A stretch of 64,000 bases of DNA from Bythopirellula polymerisocia (GTDB lineage Bacteria; Planctomycetota; Planctomycetia; Pirellulales; Lacipirellulaceae): NCBI RefSeq assembly GCF_007860015.1, contig NZ_SJPS01000004.1, positions 255,567-319,566 on the forward strand, read 5' to 3'. The translations under genes were made by a program, and so were the position numbers. Below the pieces are notes generated by a model, which searched no databases, was not told the DNA's origin, and worked only from the letters and a program-made list of their open reading frames with translations. Shown here one piece after another: positions 17,090 to 27,571 of this stretch (the first letter of the stretch is position 1; each line of letters starts with the position of its first letter).

Positions 17090-18259
17090 ATGAGCGAATT
17101 ATCTCCTACGAATGAGCCTCCCATCAACGGCGCCGTAGATTCTGACTCCGCGGCTGATAGCCCCCCACCGCTACGAAGTGTTCACACCTCGAACCTCCCC
17201 CAGATATTTGCTGAGGGGAACTTCTCGCTTTTGGTCACAACCTATCAGGCTGGCAAACTCGTGTTGCTGCGCAACGACAAAGGGATCCTCAATACGCACT
17301 TTCGCAACTTTCTCAAACCGATGGGCTTGGCCGTCCGGGGAGGCAAGCTGGCGATCGGCTGCAGCATCGACATCTGGGAGTTTCACAATGTGCCCGCTGT
17401 TTGCCAGCGGCTTGATGACCACGAAGAAAATAAAGAGACCGGTTTCCACCACGATGCCTGCTTCTTGCCTCGTCGCAGTCATACCACCGGCGACGTGCAA
17501 ATCCATGAAATGGCCTGGGTCGACGACGAGCTTTGGTTTGTGAACACTGCGTTCAGTTGCCTCGCCACCCGTAGCGAAATCAATAGCTTTGAGCCACATT
17601 GGCGACCGAAGTTTATCACCGAACTGGTGCCCGGCGACTATTGTCATCTCAACGGTCTTGCCACGCGGGATGGCAGAATTCGGTATGTGACCGCGCTGGG
17701 GGAAACGGATACCCCCGGTGGGTGGCGTGAGAATAAACGCGACGGTGGAGTCTTGATAGATGTTGACTCAAACGAGGTTATCGTGCGGGGCCTCTCGATG
17801 CCCCATTCCCCCCGTTGGTATCGCGACAAACTCTGGCTCCTTGAATCGGGCAACGGCACGATTGGTACCGTTGATTTGGCGACGGGAAAGTACGAAGTGA
17901 TTGCCGAGCTACCTGGCTTCACACGTGGTATATCGTTCTTGGGGCCACTGGCTTTCGTCGGGCTGTCGCAAGTCCGCGAGTCGGCTGTTTTTAGCGGCAT
18001 CCCTTTGGTGGAGCGTTTAGAAGAACGCACCTGCGGAATCTGGGTTCTCAACATCGAGACCGGGCAAACAGTCGCATTTTGCCGATTCGAGGACGCAGTG
18101 CAAGAAATTTTCGCGGTCGAAGTTTTGCCCGGAATTCACTTCCCTGACGTGGTCAACCATGATGCTGAACTTATCGGCAGATCGTACGTACTCGGCGACG
18201 AAGCGCTAGCACTGGTCCCTGCCGACCTCCGCGGCGGTAAGCTCAAAAGCGAATCTTAA
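17090..18259 (+). CDS. TIGR03032 family protein
   Basis: A 389-residue protein of the conserved TIGR03032 type, which has a beta-propeller-like repeat pattern. Recognisable blocks are FSLLVTTYQAGKLVLL, the MGLAVRGGKLAIG segment, HEMAWVDDELWFVNTAFSCL, and LNGLATRDGRIRYVTALG with SMPHSPRWYRDKLWLLESG. Function is unknown; some relatives sit with secreted repeat proteins or prolyl hydroxylases. The first ~30 residues are acidic and disordered, with no signal peptide. It lies 45 bases after lptB on the same strand and may be co-transcribed, though the association looks incidental. Confidence 0.85.
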   Translation: MSELSPTNEPPINGAVDSDSAADSPPPLRSVHTSNLPQIFAEGNFSLLVTTYQAGKLVLLRNDKGILNTHFRNFLKPMGLAVRGGKLAIGCSIDIWEFHNVPAVCQRLDDHEENKETGFHHDACFLPRRSHTTGDVQIHEMAWVDDELWFVNTAFSCLATRSEINSFEPHWRPKFITELVPGDYCHLNGLATRDGRIRYVTALGETDTPGGWRENKRDGGVLIDVDSNEVIVRGLSMPHSPRWYRDKLWLLESGNGTIGTVDLATGKYEVIAELPGFTRGISFLGPLAFVGLSQVRESAVFSGIPLVERLEERTCGIWVLNIETGQTVAFCRFEDAVQEIFAVEVLPGIHFPDVVNHDAELIGRSYVLGDEALALVPADLRGGKLKSES

Positions 18260-18266
18260 GGCAGCC

Positions 18267-19346
18267 TCAGATGCCCGTTGTATCTGCAACCTGAAGAGTA
18301 TCCTTCGAGACCTTGGATTGATTATTGGCCTCGGCCTGTGATTCAGCGGCAGCGGGATCAGCAACAACTTCGGCGGAGACGGTCAAGGCTGCACCACGGT
18401 TGGGGCGATCGGTTGTGATAGTTACTGGCACCTTTACTGGACCAGGTTGATCACCAGGGCGATAGGTAATCTCGACAAGGTGAAGTTCCTTCGACTCGTC
18501 GTCGGTTTGGAAGGTGAAGCAGTTGTCGCCACAATTAACATCGAGAATCTTAAACGGCTTCTTGCCACGCACGACGACCTTTTTGGTGACAGGTTCTCCA
18601 GCCTTGACGGTGCCTAAGACCAAAGTTTCAGGAGTTACCGAAATCTCGGGAACGACATGTCCGCTGACGAACAATGGAATACGTTGGCTCTCGGCCCGCG
18701 CGTCGTTGGTTACCACGGTCAATTGATCTTTGACGAACCCTGAGGAAACCGAGTCCTTCATGCGCACTACAAGGCCGTAAGTGACCTTTCCCGCGGTGCG
18801 AGTACCACCATCCAATTCTACTTCAAAGTGGTCATTGTCGTTGGTGACGTCGACTATTTTCCAATCGTCGCGGCCTGCGTAACTCACGCTAATCCGTTGC
18901 TCTTTGATTTCTCCTTCGTCGACTTTGCCGAACTCCACTGCGCCAGGGGAGAAGACCACGTCGCCGCGGATGTTGCCATGTACGCGCACCTGAACCTCGG
19001 CCGAATAGGGAGCCCCAAAGGAAACGGTGAGTGTCGCACCATGTCGGCCGACAAATGTGTGTGTATTGAACTTCGCAACGAGGTAGGCCTTTTCGTATGT
19101 ATTGATGACCTTATTCTCGATCGATGGAGATGTGCAGCCACAACTTGAGCGAACCCCCAATATCTTCATCGGTTGCTTATAAAGATTGGTAATCTCGAAC
19201 TTGTAAACAGTCTCTGCACCACGTGCGACTGTTCCGAAATCATGTTCAAGTGTGTTGAACATTTTTTCAGCCCACTCTTGGGCAGAAGCCTGACCGAGAA
19301 CGAAACTCCCCAACACCAGCAAATTCAAAATTCCAACGCGCAACAT
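18267..19346 (-). CDS. DUF1573 exported protein
   Basis: A 359-residue periplasmic or surface protein. Residues 1-22 are a signal peptide (cleavage after AQASAQ or nearby). The first DUF1573 module has HDFGTVARG and ends in SSCGCTSP (Cys69, Cys71), the hallmark of the family. Two further Ig-like beta modules follow, each with an FGKVDEGE or LGTVKAGEPV start. The C-terminus is Ala/Glu/Ser-rich and disordered. DUF1573 proteins are abundant in planctomycetes; function is unknown. Start ATG 19346, with GGGGA 9 bases upstream, is preferred over an in-frame 19433. It converges tail to tail with the TIGR03032 gene, only 7 bases apart. Confidence 0.85.
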   Translation of the reverse strand: MLRVGILNLLVLGSFVLGQASAQEWAEKMFNTLEHDFGTVARGAETVYKFEITNLYKQPMKILGVRSSCGCTSPSIENKVINTYEKAYLVAKFNTHTFVGRHGATLTVSFGAPYSAEVQVRVHGNIRGDVVFSPGAVEFGKVDEGEIKEQRISVSYAGRDDWKIVDVTNDNDHFEVELDGGTRTAGKVTYGLVVRMKDSVSSGFVKDQLTVVTNDARAESQRIPLFVSGHVVPEISVTPETLVLGTVKAGEPVTKKVVVRGKKPFKILDVNCGDNCFTFQTDDESKELHLVEITYRPGDQPGPVKVPVTITTDRPNRGAALTVSAEVVADPAAAESQAEANNQSKVSKDTLQVADTTGI

Positions 19347-19839
19347 GGCAAATGTCCCCAAGAAACGTGAACGGCCTGTTTGCGCAAATCCATTCGCACT
19401 AAGCATTTTCTGACAAACTTTCCCTGCTAGCAAGCAGTCCTGACTCTGTGATCAACCGTACGGTATTTTACCGCGACAAAGGGGACTCGTGAGAGGCTAC
19501 TCTCAACGAAACTTGGATTTTTTGCTTTTTTTAGTCTTCCTTGATAGGGCAATTCCGGAAGCGGAAACTGGTCACGTTGTGCCGAGTCTAACGACGACGG
19601 CGAAGCAGCCAATCTGTCATAAACACGTCGTTCGGTCTCTGGTTAAACTCACATTGCAGCGATGGCGCGGTAAACCAGAGGTCTCGGATCAACTGGGAAA
19701 TGCAGGATGTGCCCCCCTGCAAAGCTCCCATAGTTTGCTAGAATGCCTCCTTCGATCCATTGCCGCCTGGTGCTGCTCGGGTGAGCCTTCGATGAGTCTC
19801 ACCCAACCGGGCTAAACCAGCCATTCAACCCACCTTCGC
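19347..19839. other. Divergent intergenic region before tyrA
   Basis: About 490 bases between the divergent DUF1573 and tyrA genes. A 108-codon plus-strand frame (19489-19815) is open but has no recognisable protein. Small AT-rich hairpins occur near 19455-19470. No RNA gene or promoter could be supported. Confidence 0.4.
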
Positions 19840-20685
19840 ATGCCTGTGGCTATAAATGTAACTATTGTCGGGGTCGGACTGATCGGGGGGTCGATTGGCT
19901 TGGCACTCCGCGAGCGAAAACTGGCAAATCGAGTCGTGGGTTGCGGACGCCGCCAGCAATCTCTCAACAAGGCACTGGCTGTCGGTGCCATCGACGAGGC
20001 CTCGACAGACATCACGGCAGCGGTTGCAGATGCTGAAATAGTGGTAGTTGCCTCTCCCGTAGCATCCGTTGTTGACCACGTTTGTCGTGTTGCTGAATCT
20101 TGTAGAGCAGACTTGATCACCGACGTTGGTAGCACCAAGGGTTTGATTTGCCGTCAAATCGAGAAACAACTCTCTGGATCAAACCCCCACTTTGTGGGAA
20201 GCCATCCTCTGGCGGGCGACCACCGCACGGGTCCGGAAAATGCCCGCGCCGATCTGTTTGTAGATCGAACCGTGGTGGTGACGCCTTCCGAACAGACCCC
20301 GGACAATTTGACCCAGCGAGCGGCTGAATTCTGGCGATCACTGGGTGCTAAGGTCGTAGAAATGGGCCCCGAAGAGCATGATCAAGCGGTGGGAGCAACC
20401 AGCCACTTGCCGCATCTGGTCGCCTCGGCCTTGGCTGCCTGCACTCCGCATAAGTTCTTGCCACTGGCTGCCACCGGCTGGGCCGACACGACCCGCGTCG
20501 CTGCTGGAGACCCCGAATTGTGGACGCAGATTTTCTCGCAGAATGCCCCGGCAGTAATTAATGAGTTGGACAATCTAATGGAACAACTTGTTAAACTACG
20601 TGGAGAATTGGCAAGTTCGGACTGGCAACGGATCCAAGAGACCTTAGAAAAAGCGAAACAGGTTCGAGATGCTTTGGGAATTTGA
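19840..20685 (+). CDS. tyrA: Prephenate dehydrogenase
   Basis: A 281-residue NAD(P)-dependent enzyme of tyrosine synthesis, converting prephenate (or arogenate) to 4-hydroxyphenylpyruvate (or tyrosine). The Rossmann motif [10 protein letters not shown] is at 11-20, and the family blocks [17 protein letters not shown] (prephenate-binding His/Arg region), and [11 protein letters not shown] follow in order. No ACT or chorismate mutase domain is fused. Start ATG 19840; no clear ribosome site. Its last 17 bases overlap the start of purL, which implies translational coupling. Whether prephenate or arogenate is preferred cannot be told. Confidence 0.9.
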   Translation: MPVAINVTIVGVGLIGGSIGLALRERKLANRVVGCGRRQQSLNKALAVGAIDEASTDITAAVADAEIVVVASPVASVVDHVCRVAESCRADLITDVGSTKGLICRQIEKQLSGSNPHFVGSHPLAGDHRTGPENARADLFVDRTVVVTPSEQTPDNLTQRAAEFWRSLGAKVVEMGPEEHDQAVGATSHLPHLVASALAACTPHKFLPLAATGWADTTRVAAGDPELWTQIFSQNAPAVINELDNLMEQLVKLRGELASSDWQRIQETLEKAKQVRDALGI

Positions 20686-23608
20686 CATACATCCCCTCGA
20701 TGGGTTACCTGACCAGGAGGCTCAACGCATCGCACTGCTAGCGAATGAAACGGGGATATGCCCGAATCTCTCGGTTCGGTCGGCCCGCGGATTCCTGCTG
20801 GAAAGCGATTCGCTCAACGCTGATCAGGCCAACCGTCTCGCGGAGGAATTGTTTGCCGACAATACTGTAGAGAGCTCGGTAGTTGCCCCCGTAGGGGATT
20901 CTCGATTGGTTGATCATGCCTCAAGCCAAACCAAAGGCAACTGCCCCACGCTGCTGCAAGTGCTGCTCAAACCGGGAGTCATGGACCCCGTGGCTCAGAG
21001 TGCCGAGACGGCTATTAGAGACTTCGGCTACTCGGTCTCGGCCGTGCGCACTTTGCGAAAATACTGGATCGATGGTGCCAGTGAGGAGCAAGTCGCTGCA
21101 ATTTCAGAACGAATCCTGGCGAACGACGCTATCGAGCAAACCGTCCAAGGCCCTCTCGGGTTCGATGAGCTCCAGCAAGGTTGCGAATATCAGTTCAAAC
21201 TACTCACTGTTCCCCTCGGCGGTCTCGACGACGAAGGTCTGATGCGGCTCAGCCGTGAGGGGCAACTGTACCTGCAACTGGCCGAAATGCAGACCATCCA
21301 ACGGCACTTTGCCGAGCTGGGCCGCGAACCAACCGACATAGAACTGGAAACGCTGGCCCAAACCTGGAGCGAACATTGCAGTCACAAGACGCTGGCTGGC
21401 CGAATCGCCTACCGCGACGAACGGGGTGCACGGCAATTCGAAAACATGCTCAAGGAAACCATCTTCGCCGCCACGACAGAGCTGCGTTCCCGCTGGGGAA
21501 ATAAGGACTGGTGCGTCAGTGTGTTCCGCGACAATGCTGGCATCGTGCGGTTCAACGACGAGTTCAATGTGGCATTCAAGGTCGAGACTCACAATCATCC
21601 GTCGGCCTTGGAACCTTACGGCGGTGCAAACACCGGAATTGGCGGTGTGATTCGGGATACCATCGGCACGGGGATGGGTGCCAAGCCAGTCTGCAACACC
21701 GATGTATTTTGCTTTGCTCCTCCCGATACCTTGGTGGATGACCTGCCCAGTGGTGTGCTCAACCCTAAGCGGGTCATGCGTGGAGTGGTGAGTGGAGTCC
21801 GGGACTACGGCAATCGCATGGGAATTCCCACAGTGAACGGGGCTGTCTTTTTCGATTCCCGGTATCTGGGGAATCCGCTGGTTTACTGTGGCAATGTGGG
21901 AATCATCCCCGTCGATAAATCTTTCAAGCAGCCTCAACCCAACGACTTGATTGTCAGCGTCGGAGGTCGCACGGGTCGTGATGGCATCCATGGTGCAACC
22001 TTTTCCAGCGCAGAACTAACTCAAGAGAGTGAATCTCTCTCAGGCGGGGCCGTACAGATCGGCAATGCCGTCGAGGAGAAAAAAGTACTCGACGTGTTGT
22101 TGGCCATCCGGGATCGTGGCCTGTACACCGCCATCACTGACTGTGGGGCAGGAGGGTTCAGCAGCGCAGTCGGAGAAATGGGAGAGGAGATCGGTGCCGA
22201 GGTGTGGCTTGAACTTGCTCCGGTGAAGTATGCCGGTCTGACCTACACCGAGATTTGGATTTCCGAGGCCCAAGAACGAATGGTGCTGAGCGTCCCCGAG
22301 CCCAACTGGGAGGAGCTGCATGCTCTCTGTGCCGCTGAGGGAGTCGAGGCCACGGTGATCGGTAAGTTTGCTCCCACGGGTCGGCTGGTGCTGAAGTATG
22401 ACGACGAGATAGTGGGCGATCTGGCAATGGACCTTTTGCACAACGGGCGGCCTCCCGTGATTCGCTCAGCCAGTTTTACTCCTGCTGAAATCATCCCACT
22501 GGAAATCCCCACCAGCGGCAGCGAACTGACGGCGGACCTTTGCAGGATTCTAGGTTCCTACAACGTTGCCAGCAAAGAGTGGATCATTCGACAGTACGAC
22601 CACGAAGTGCAGGGGGGAAGTGTTGTGAAACCTCTGGTGGGAGTTAACCTCGATGGTCCCAGCGATGCTGCCGTAGTTCGCCCTGTGCTCAGTTCCCGGC
22701 GGGGTCTGGTGATTTCCTGCGGCATGAATCCTCGCTACGGCGACCTAGACACTTACCACATGGCTGCCAGCGCGATCGACGAGGCGATCCGCAACTGCGT
22801 TGCGGTGGGCGCCGATCCGGCACGCATCGCGCTGCTCGACAATTTCTGTTGGGGTGATTGCGAAAAGAGCGAAACCCTCGGTTCATTGGTTCGGGCGGCG
22901 CTGGCCTGTCATGACTTATCGCTAGAATTCGAGACTCCCTTTATCAGTGGTAAGGACAGCCTGAACAACGAATTTAGTTTTGTCGGATCCGATGGTAAAA
23001 AGCAAACGATCGCGATTCCTCCAACGCTGCTCATTAGTGCCCTCGGGCAAATTGCCGATGTCGCGTCGGCCGTGACGATGGACCTCAAGCACTCCGACAG
23101 CTTGCTCTACCTGGTGGGCGAAACGAAGAACGAACTCGGCGGCTCGCATTTCGCTTTGATTCACGAACTCGAGGGAGGACAGGTTCCGACCGTTGATCCA
23201 GCTATTGCCAAACAAACATTTGCCGCCCTGCACCAAGCAATTGTCCAGGGACTGGTTGCTTCGTGCCACGACTTGAGCGAGGGAGGCCTGGCAGTCGCCG
23301 CCGCAGAAATGTGCTTTGCCGGTGGAATCGGTGCCGAATTGGAACTAGCCAAAGTCCCGAAGGGGAGTATTGACCTTACCTCGTTGGAAAAACTGTTCAG
23401 CGAATCGAACACGCGATTCTTGTGCGAAGTACAAAGCAAGAAGGCGAGCGAATTCGAGAACTTGTTGGCAGGCGTGCCTCTTGCGTGCCTAGGTCACACC
23501 ATGTCTGAGAAAGAATTGCGCATTTCAGAAGCCTCAGGATCAGCACCTGTAATTTCAGCAAAACTGACGGATTTGAAAACCGCTTGGAAAGAACCTCTAG
23601 CTTGGTAG
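20669..23608 (+). CDS. purL: Phosphoribosylformylglycinamidine synthase, PurL with PurS-like N-terminus
   Basis: A 979-residue enzyme of purine synthesis that aminates FGAR to FGAM with glutamine-derived ammonia and ATP. The first ~180 residues look like a pair of PurS-like alpha/beta units (LWEFDIHPL..., then [18 protein letters not shown]). The catalytic PurL domain follows, with HCSHKT near residue 240 and the metal/ATP block [19 protein letters not shown] near 306. It ends without a glutaminase domain, which is supplied by the separate purQ 200 bases downstream. It starts at ATG 20669 inside the end of tyrA. The stand-alone purS gene is absent nearby, consistent with fusion. Confidence 0.92.
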   Translation: MLWEFDIHPLDGLPDQEAQRIALLANETGICPNLSVRSARGFLLESDSLNADQANRLAEELFADNTVESSVVAPVGDSRLVDHASSQTKGNCPTLLQVLLKPGVMDPVAQSAETAIRDFGYSVSAVRTLRKYWIDGASEEQVAAISERILANDAIEQTVQGPLGFDELQQGCEYQFKLLTVPLGGLDDEGLMRLSREGQLYLQLAEMQTIQRHFAELGREPTDIELETLAQTWSEHCSHKTLAGRIAYRDERGARQFENMLKETIFAATTELRSRWGNKDWCVSVFRDNAGIVRFNDEFNVAFKVETHNHPSALEPYGGANTGIGGVIRDTIGTGMGAKPVCNTDVFCFAPPDTLVDDLPSGVLNPKRVMRGVVSGVRDYGNRMGIPTVNGAVFFDSRYLGNPLVYCGNVGIIPVDKSFKQPQPNDLIVSVGGRTGRDGIHGATFSSAELTQESESLSGGAVQIGNAVEEKKVLDVLLAIRDRGLYTAITDCGAGGFSSAVGEMGEEIGAEVWLELAPVKYAGLTYTEIWISEAQERMVLSVPEPNWEELHALCAAEGVEATVIGKFAPTGRLVLKYDDEIVGDLAMDLLHNGRPPVIRSASFTPAEIIPLEIPTSGSELTADLCRILGSYNVASKEWIIRQYDHEVQGGSVVKPLVGVNLDGPSDAAVVRPVLSSRRGLVISCGMNPRYGDLDTYHMAASAIDEAIRNCVAVGADPARIALLDNFCWGDCEKSETLGSLVRAALACHDLSLEFETPFISGKDSLNNEFSFVGSDGKKQTIAIPPTLLISALGQIADVASAVTMDLKHSDSLLYLVGETKNELGGSHFALIHELEGGQVPTVDPAIAKQTFAALHQAIVQGLVASCHDLSEGGLAVAAAEMCFAGGIGAELELAKVPKGSIDLTSLEKLFSESNTRFLCEVQSKKASEFENLLAGVPLACLGHTMSEKELRISEASGSAPVISAKLTDLKTAWKEPLAW

Positions 23609-23654
23609 CCCAAAAGTAATCCCGACCCGAAACAAATAGATTAAACACGAATAG

Positions 23655-23780
23655 TATATGCAAGAGATAGAACACTGATGAACGCTGATTGGGCGGACAT
23701 TCGCTGATAGGAATACTCTCTTTCAAATCCGCGCTTATCCGCTAATTCCGCGTTCGTCCGCGGCCCATTCCCTCTCTTTC
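23655..23780 (+). repeat. Repeat R1, diverged copy between purL and purQ
   Basis: It carries the same layout as the other R1 copies: AGATAGAACACTGATGAACG on the left and AATTCCGCGTTCGTCCGCGG on the right, forming a palindrome, followed by a CCTCTC tract. It occupies most of the gap between two genes of one pathway. Identity to the other copies is lower. Confidence 0.6.
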
Positions 23781-23819
23781 GATTCCAACACACATTTCAG
23801 TTCCATTTTGAATTGCATC

Positions 23820-24584
23820 ATGCCTCAACCTCGAATACTCATCCTTCGCGCACCCGGAACGAACTGTGATGTCGAGACCGCGCATGCTTTCCAACTTGCC
23901 GGGGGGCAGCCCGATGTATTGCATCTCAATCGGCTGTTGGAAGCTCCTCAATTGGCGGTAGAGTATCAGGTACTCTGCGTTCCGGGGGGATTTAGCTACG
24001 GCGACGACATCGCTGCCGGCAGGATTTTCGCGAATCAAATCCGTCACCATCTGAGCGACGTGCTTCAGGAGTTTCGCTCAGCCGGCAAGCTGTTGTTGGG
24101 AATCTGCAATGGATTTCAGGTCCTGATCAAATCGGGCCTCTTAGATACGGACGATGCCGCTGGTCCAGCAGCATCGCTCACTTGGAACGACTCCGGCTGC
24201 TTCATGGATCGCTGGGTCGGGCTGCAAACCGAGGGTGACAAATGTGTGTTCCTCTCCGGCATCAACGAACTGTATCTCCCCATCGCCCATGCCGAAGGGA
24301 AGTTTGTCACTCGAGACCAGTCAGCTCTCAAACGATTCGAGGAGGCGGGCCAGCTTGTACTCCGCTATGCCGACGTAGGAGGGAGCGTTCAACCTTTTAA
24401 CCCCAACGGAGCCGAACAAGATGTCGCCGGCATGTGCGACACAACCGGTCGCGTCTTCGGTCTGATGCCCCACCCCGAACGCTTTGTCGATTTCACCCAG
24501 CACCCCAACTGGACCCGCCGTGAAGATCGCGGCGAGGGGGTGGGGCTCGCGCTATTCCGCAATGCGGTGCGATATTTCTCCTGA
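23820..24584 (+). CDS. purQ: Phosphoribosylformylglycinamidine synthase glutaminase subunit
   Basis: A 254-residue class I glutamine amidotransferase that feeds ammonia to PurL. The nucleophile Cys96 lies in LLGICNGFQ, and His218 and Glu220 in MPHPER complete the triad. The GGFSYGDDIAAG block near residue 56 is typical of PurQ. Start ATG 23820 (MPQPRILILRAPGTN) fits the family; an in-frame TTG at 23808 is unlikely. No strong ribosome site is visible. It is separated from purL by a repeat-filled gap of about 210 bases, so it may have its own promoter. Confidence 0.93.
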   Translation: MPQPRILILRAPGTNCDVETAHAFQLAGGQPDVLHLNRLLEAPQLAVEYQVLCVPGGFSYGDDIAAGRIFANQIRHHLSDVLQEFRSAGKLLLGICNGFQVLIKSGLLDTDDAAGPAASLTWNDSGCFMDRWVGLQTEGDKCVFLSGINELYLPIAHAEGKFVTRDQSALKRFEEAGQLVLRYADVGGSVQPFNPNGAEQDVAGMCDTTGRVFGLMPHPERFVDFTQHPNWTRREDRGEGVGLALFRNAVRYFS

Positions 24585-24604
24585 ACCAATCAGAGGCTTC
24601 TAGC

Positions 24605-26014
24605 TCATTCCTCCTCCGGCAGCGACTCCGCCAGCCACCACGCGAACCGTCCCAACACTCTCAAGTAGACCAGCGCTCCTGCCAAGGCAATCGGTACGCC
24701 CACGTAACTCCATCCAGGTGCCTGACGGATCAGTAGTGCGATAGTGACCCCCACAAGGGCCCACAGGAATGCCGATTCACCCCAGAGTAGTAACCAGTGA
24801 AATGGACGCTTGAATACGCTCCCCATAATCCGCGGTGAAAACACCCCCAGTGGGGTTCCTTCCTGAAATGTAGACAACAGAAATACAGGGAGCACTACCA
24901 GAAAGGCCCCGAGGCCTGAGGCGATGCCAATCTGCCAGGGAAGCAGCGCAATGAATGCCATCGCAATACTGAAACTGACCGCCAGCGGAATGCCGATATG
25001 GCACAACTCTGTGAAGCAGTTGATGAAGAAGACACTTGGTTGAGCATGCACCTTTTTGTGTCCATCGGAACTCTCTGCGATGATTGCACAACTGATGGCA
25101 GAGAGTGGACCGGAGACCAATAAGAAACCCACGCAGGCAAAGACGCGGCACATCATTGCGAATATCTGGGAGAAGCCGCCGCCACCGGCCCCCACGAAAG
25201 AATTGACAAACAACCATGCGACAGTGATGGACGCCACGGATAGCCCCACCCACCACGTTGTCACTGGTTCTGTCACAAGCATCGGCCAGACACCTTGCAA
25301 GGTTGGCCAGGTAGGCATCTTGGGACGTTCTTCTTCCCGCTTGCGAGCAGCCTCTTCAACTTCGCGCCGCGCCTTGTCGCGTAACTTCCAAAGGTCTTCG
25401 CGGATTGGGCGCGGGGTTACTTGCTCCGTTGGATCGAGTTGATATTCTTGCCCATCGGGCACGAGGGCTGACTTTTTCTCTTGAGGTGGAGGTGGAGCCT
25501 TCACCATCGTCAACGCTCCACAGTCGGGGCACTTAAGTGAAGCGCCGACGTGCTTGGGCTGGGCGTACATCAGCGTGTCGCAGACCCGGCAATAAACGGG
25601 GAAGAGTTGCGGCTGTTTGGACCGCAGTTGCTCAGACTCCGGAGCCTTATTGACCTCCCAGATGCCATATTGCTGACCATGCATCGCCGATGGCTCTTGG
25701 CGAACTTTTGGAGCCGCTGGCTGGGGGACCTGATTCTTGCCGCCACAATCAGGGCACTTGGCATGTTTCCCAGCATCGATGGCCCGCGCCACGAGCCGGG
25801 TATCGCAGACCCGACACCAGAATTCAATGTGGCGAGGGGCCGAGGGAGCGGGCTTCGCAGGAGTAGAACCAAAATCCTGCAGCCTGGGAACGACAACAAT
25901 CTTTCCGCAACCTCCGCAACGGACCCTTTTCCCCGCCCGGGCTGGGTCGTATGGCAAGGTGGCCTGACAGCCTTCGCATTGAAATAACCGCGTTGGGGAA
26001 AGAGGCGTAGACAT
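24605..26014 (-). CDS. Membrane protein with three N-terminal zinc ribbons
   Basis: A 469-residue protein of unknown function. Three CxxC...CxxC ribbons are visible: Cys13/16 with Cys33/36, a second near residues 66-92, and a third near 141-168, each ending in CPDCG- or CGGCG-like knuckles. A charged coiled segment (RREVEEAARKREEE) precedes about six TM helices from residue 245 to the end. The layout (ribbons, charged helix, membrane domain) is common in planctomycetes but uncharacterised. Start ATG 26014 with AGGA 9 bases upstream. It converges with purQ, 20 bases apart, and is divergent from holB across a palindromic element. Confidence 0.8.
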   Translation of the reverse strand: MSTPLSPTRLFQCEGCQATLPYDPARAGKRVRCGGCGKIVVVPRLQDFGSTPAKPAPSAPRHIEFWCRVCDTRLVARAIDAGKHAKCPDCGGKNQVPQPAAPKVRQEPSAMHGQQYGIWEVNKAPESEQLRSKQPQLFPVYCRVCDTLMYAQPKHVGASLKCPDCGALTMVKAPPPPQEKKSALVPDGQEYQLDPTEQVTPRPIREDLWKLRDKARREVEEAARKREEERPKMPTWPTLQGVWPMLVTEPVTTWWVGLSVASITVAWLFVNSFVGAGGGGFSQIFAMMCRVFACVGFLLVSGPLSAISCAIIAESSDGHKKVHAQPSVFFINCFTELCHIGIPLAVSFSIAMAFIALLPWQIGIASGLGAFLVVLPVFLLSTFQEGTPLGVFSPRIMGSVFKRPFHWLLLWGESAFLWALVGVTIALLIRQAPGWSYVGVPIALAGALVYLRVLGRFAWWLAESLPEEE

Positions 26015-26100
26015 GGCAATCCTGGAGTGGCCCTTTGGTACCAGTGTAGTCTGTCGCGTTCAGCCAAGGAATCGTGAAAATAACTCTGGTCGTTCTGTTT

Positions 26101-26225
26101 TTCACCTCCCCCGTATTCAGGGGGGAGGTCGGGCTCTAAGGCCCGGGAGGGGGCATCGGGAGGAACCCTATTCCTCGAGTCGGCACTCAGCTAACGCGAC
26201 CTCTCCCGCAAGCGGGAGAGGTGAA
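26101..26225. repeat. 125-bp palindromic intergenic element
   Basis: Ends are perfect 8-bp inverted repeats, TTCACCTC at 26101-26108 and GAGGTGAA at 26218-26225. Inside, two further hairpins face each other: CCTCCCCC with GGGGGGAGG on the left and CCTCTCCCGC with GCGGGAGAGG on the right. No ORF. It resembles a small non-autonomous repeat; only one copy is in the window. Confidence 0.65.
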
Positions 26226-26272
26226 TTGGGGCTGCTTGCCACAGGGTTTAGCTGGCTGGTAGGATCAACTGG

Positions 26273-27292
26273 ATGTGGCAAGGAATTCACGGACATGACC
26301 AGGTAGTAGACCGCTTCCGCAGCAATCTTGCCTGCGGGCGGATGGCGTCGAGCTACCTATTTCTCGGGCCCGAGGGGATCGGCAAACGCTCCTTTGCCCT
26401 CCAATTAGCCAAGGCGCTACTCTGCACCGGCACCTCGCCTGACAAACTCGATGCCTGCGGCCAGTGCGACAGTTGTCGGTTAGCCGATGCGGGCAACCAC
26501 CCCGATATCGACTCAGTTGAACCACCCCAGGGAAAGCGGCTGCTCCCAATAGAGCTCTTTATTGGGCGAAAGGAACAGCGGCACAAGGAAGGGTTGTGTC
26601 ACAATCTATCCTTAAGACCCATGATAGGGCGTCGTAGAATTGCAATTATTGATGATGCCGACTGTTTCACACCTCCAAGTGCCAATTGTCTCCTGAAGAC
26701 TTTGGAAGAACCTCCACCTGGAACAGTACTCATTCTCGTGGGTACAAATCTCAGTCGGCAACTCCCCACCATTCTCTCCCGAACGCAAATCGTCCGCTTC
26801 CAACCCTTGGAGGTCGACGTGGTGAGCCGTCTGCTCCTGGAGCAAGGGACCGCCGAAACTACTCAGAAAGCCGAGCGATTGGCTGCTGAGAGCGGCGGCA
26901 GCCTCTACCTGGCTACCTCCAGGGCTGAAATGGCGATGGATGATTTCCAAGAGCGTTTTCAGAGACAATTCTCTGTTGAGACACTCGACGGCAGCCGGCT
27001 CGTCGGTGTCATTAGTGATTTTGTCAACGATGCAGGCACCGAGGCAGAATCTCGTCGACGGAGATTGAGGGCTGTCTTTGACGCGGCTATTCAACATCTG
27101 GGCACCAATTTGCGAGCTAATGCTGCGACAGCAACAAGCGACCACGTGCGCATTAATCGGATGCTTGCGGCCTTGGACCGCTGCCAACAGGCCGAAGAAG
27201 AACTCGACCGTAACGCTAATTTAGCAACCCTGTTGGAATGTTGGGTCGATGACCTGGCTCGGATACTGTCACCGCTGGGAGGTAAAATCTGA
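26273..27292 (+). CDS. holB: DNA polymerase III subunit delta'
   Basis: A 339-residue clamp-loader subunit. Walker-A-like GPEGIGKR at residues 32-39, and a four-Cys zinc site made by Cys51 and CGQCDSC (62, 65, 68), as in other delta'/gamma AAA proteins. The sensor/arginine-finger region is LLKTLEEPPPGTVLILVGTNLSRQLPTILSRTQIVRF. The C-terminal collar is poorly conserved. ATG 26273 begins the family N-terminus (WQGIHGHDQVVDRF). It stands alone with divergent and downstream unrelated genes. A small hairpin at 27308-27333 may end the transcript. Confidence 0.92.
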   Translation: MWQGIHGHDQVVDRFRSNLACGRMASSYLFLGPEGIGKRSFALQLAKALLCTGTSPDKLDACGQCDSCRLADAGNHPDIDSVEPPQGKRLLPIELFIGRKEQRHKEGLCHNLSLRPMIGRRRIAIIDDADCFTPPSANCLLKTLEEPPPGTVLILVGTNLSRQLPTILSRTQIVRFQPLEVDVVSRLLLEQGTAETTQKAERLAAESGGSLYLATSRAEMAMDDFQERFQRQFSVETLDGSRLVGVISDFVNDAGTEAESRRRRLRAVFDAAIQHLGTNLRANAATATSDHVRINRMLAALDRCQQAEEELDRNANLATLLECWVDDLARILSPLGGKI

Positions 27293-27307
27293 AATTATGT
27301 GGATGGG

Positions 27308-27333
27308 GCCATTTCAGCTGTTTTCAAAATGGC
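27308..27333 (+). terminator. Hairpin after holB, weak terminator candidate
   Basis: GCCATTT (27308-27314) pairs with AAATGGC (27327-27333) 15 bases past the holB stop. Only a 7-bp stem, with no T-run after it. A second AT-rich hairpin, AAAAACC/GGTTTTT, lies at 27449-27470 before hppA. Confidence 0.35.
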
Positions 27334-27571
27334 ATTGGTGACTTAAACTTTCCCGACTGGTTGAAGATAATCAGACTTAGATTGGACAAAACCAGTATCT
27401 TTCGGACTTCGGTAATTTACTTAGCTCACCACGTAGAACCTTGAGGAATGAAAAAACCACTGGTTTTTCAGGCCAAGTCGGCTGTTCAAGCGTGTGCTAA
27501 GGTTTCTTTGAGTCCCAGCTACGACAGCCTGGTTGGGGCGGTCTGGTCGAGAACACCTAAGGATTGAACTC

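Noticed and set aside
21200..21991. 263-codon open frame on the minus strand inside purL
   Set aside because: It lies antisense to a strongly conserved enzyme and has no recognisable domain or ribosome site; long antisense frames are expected at this base composition.
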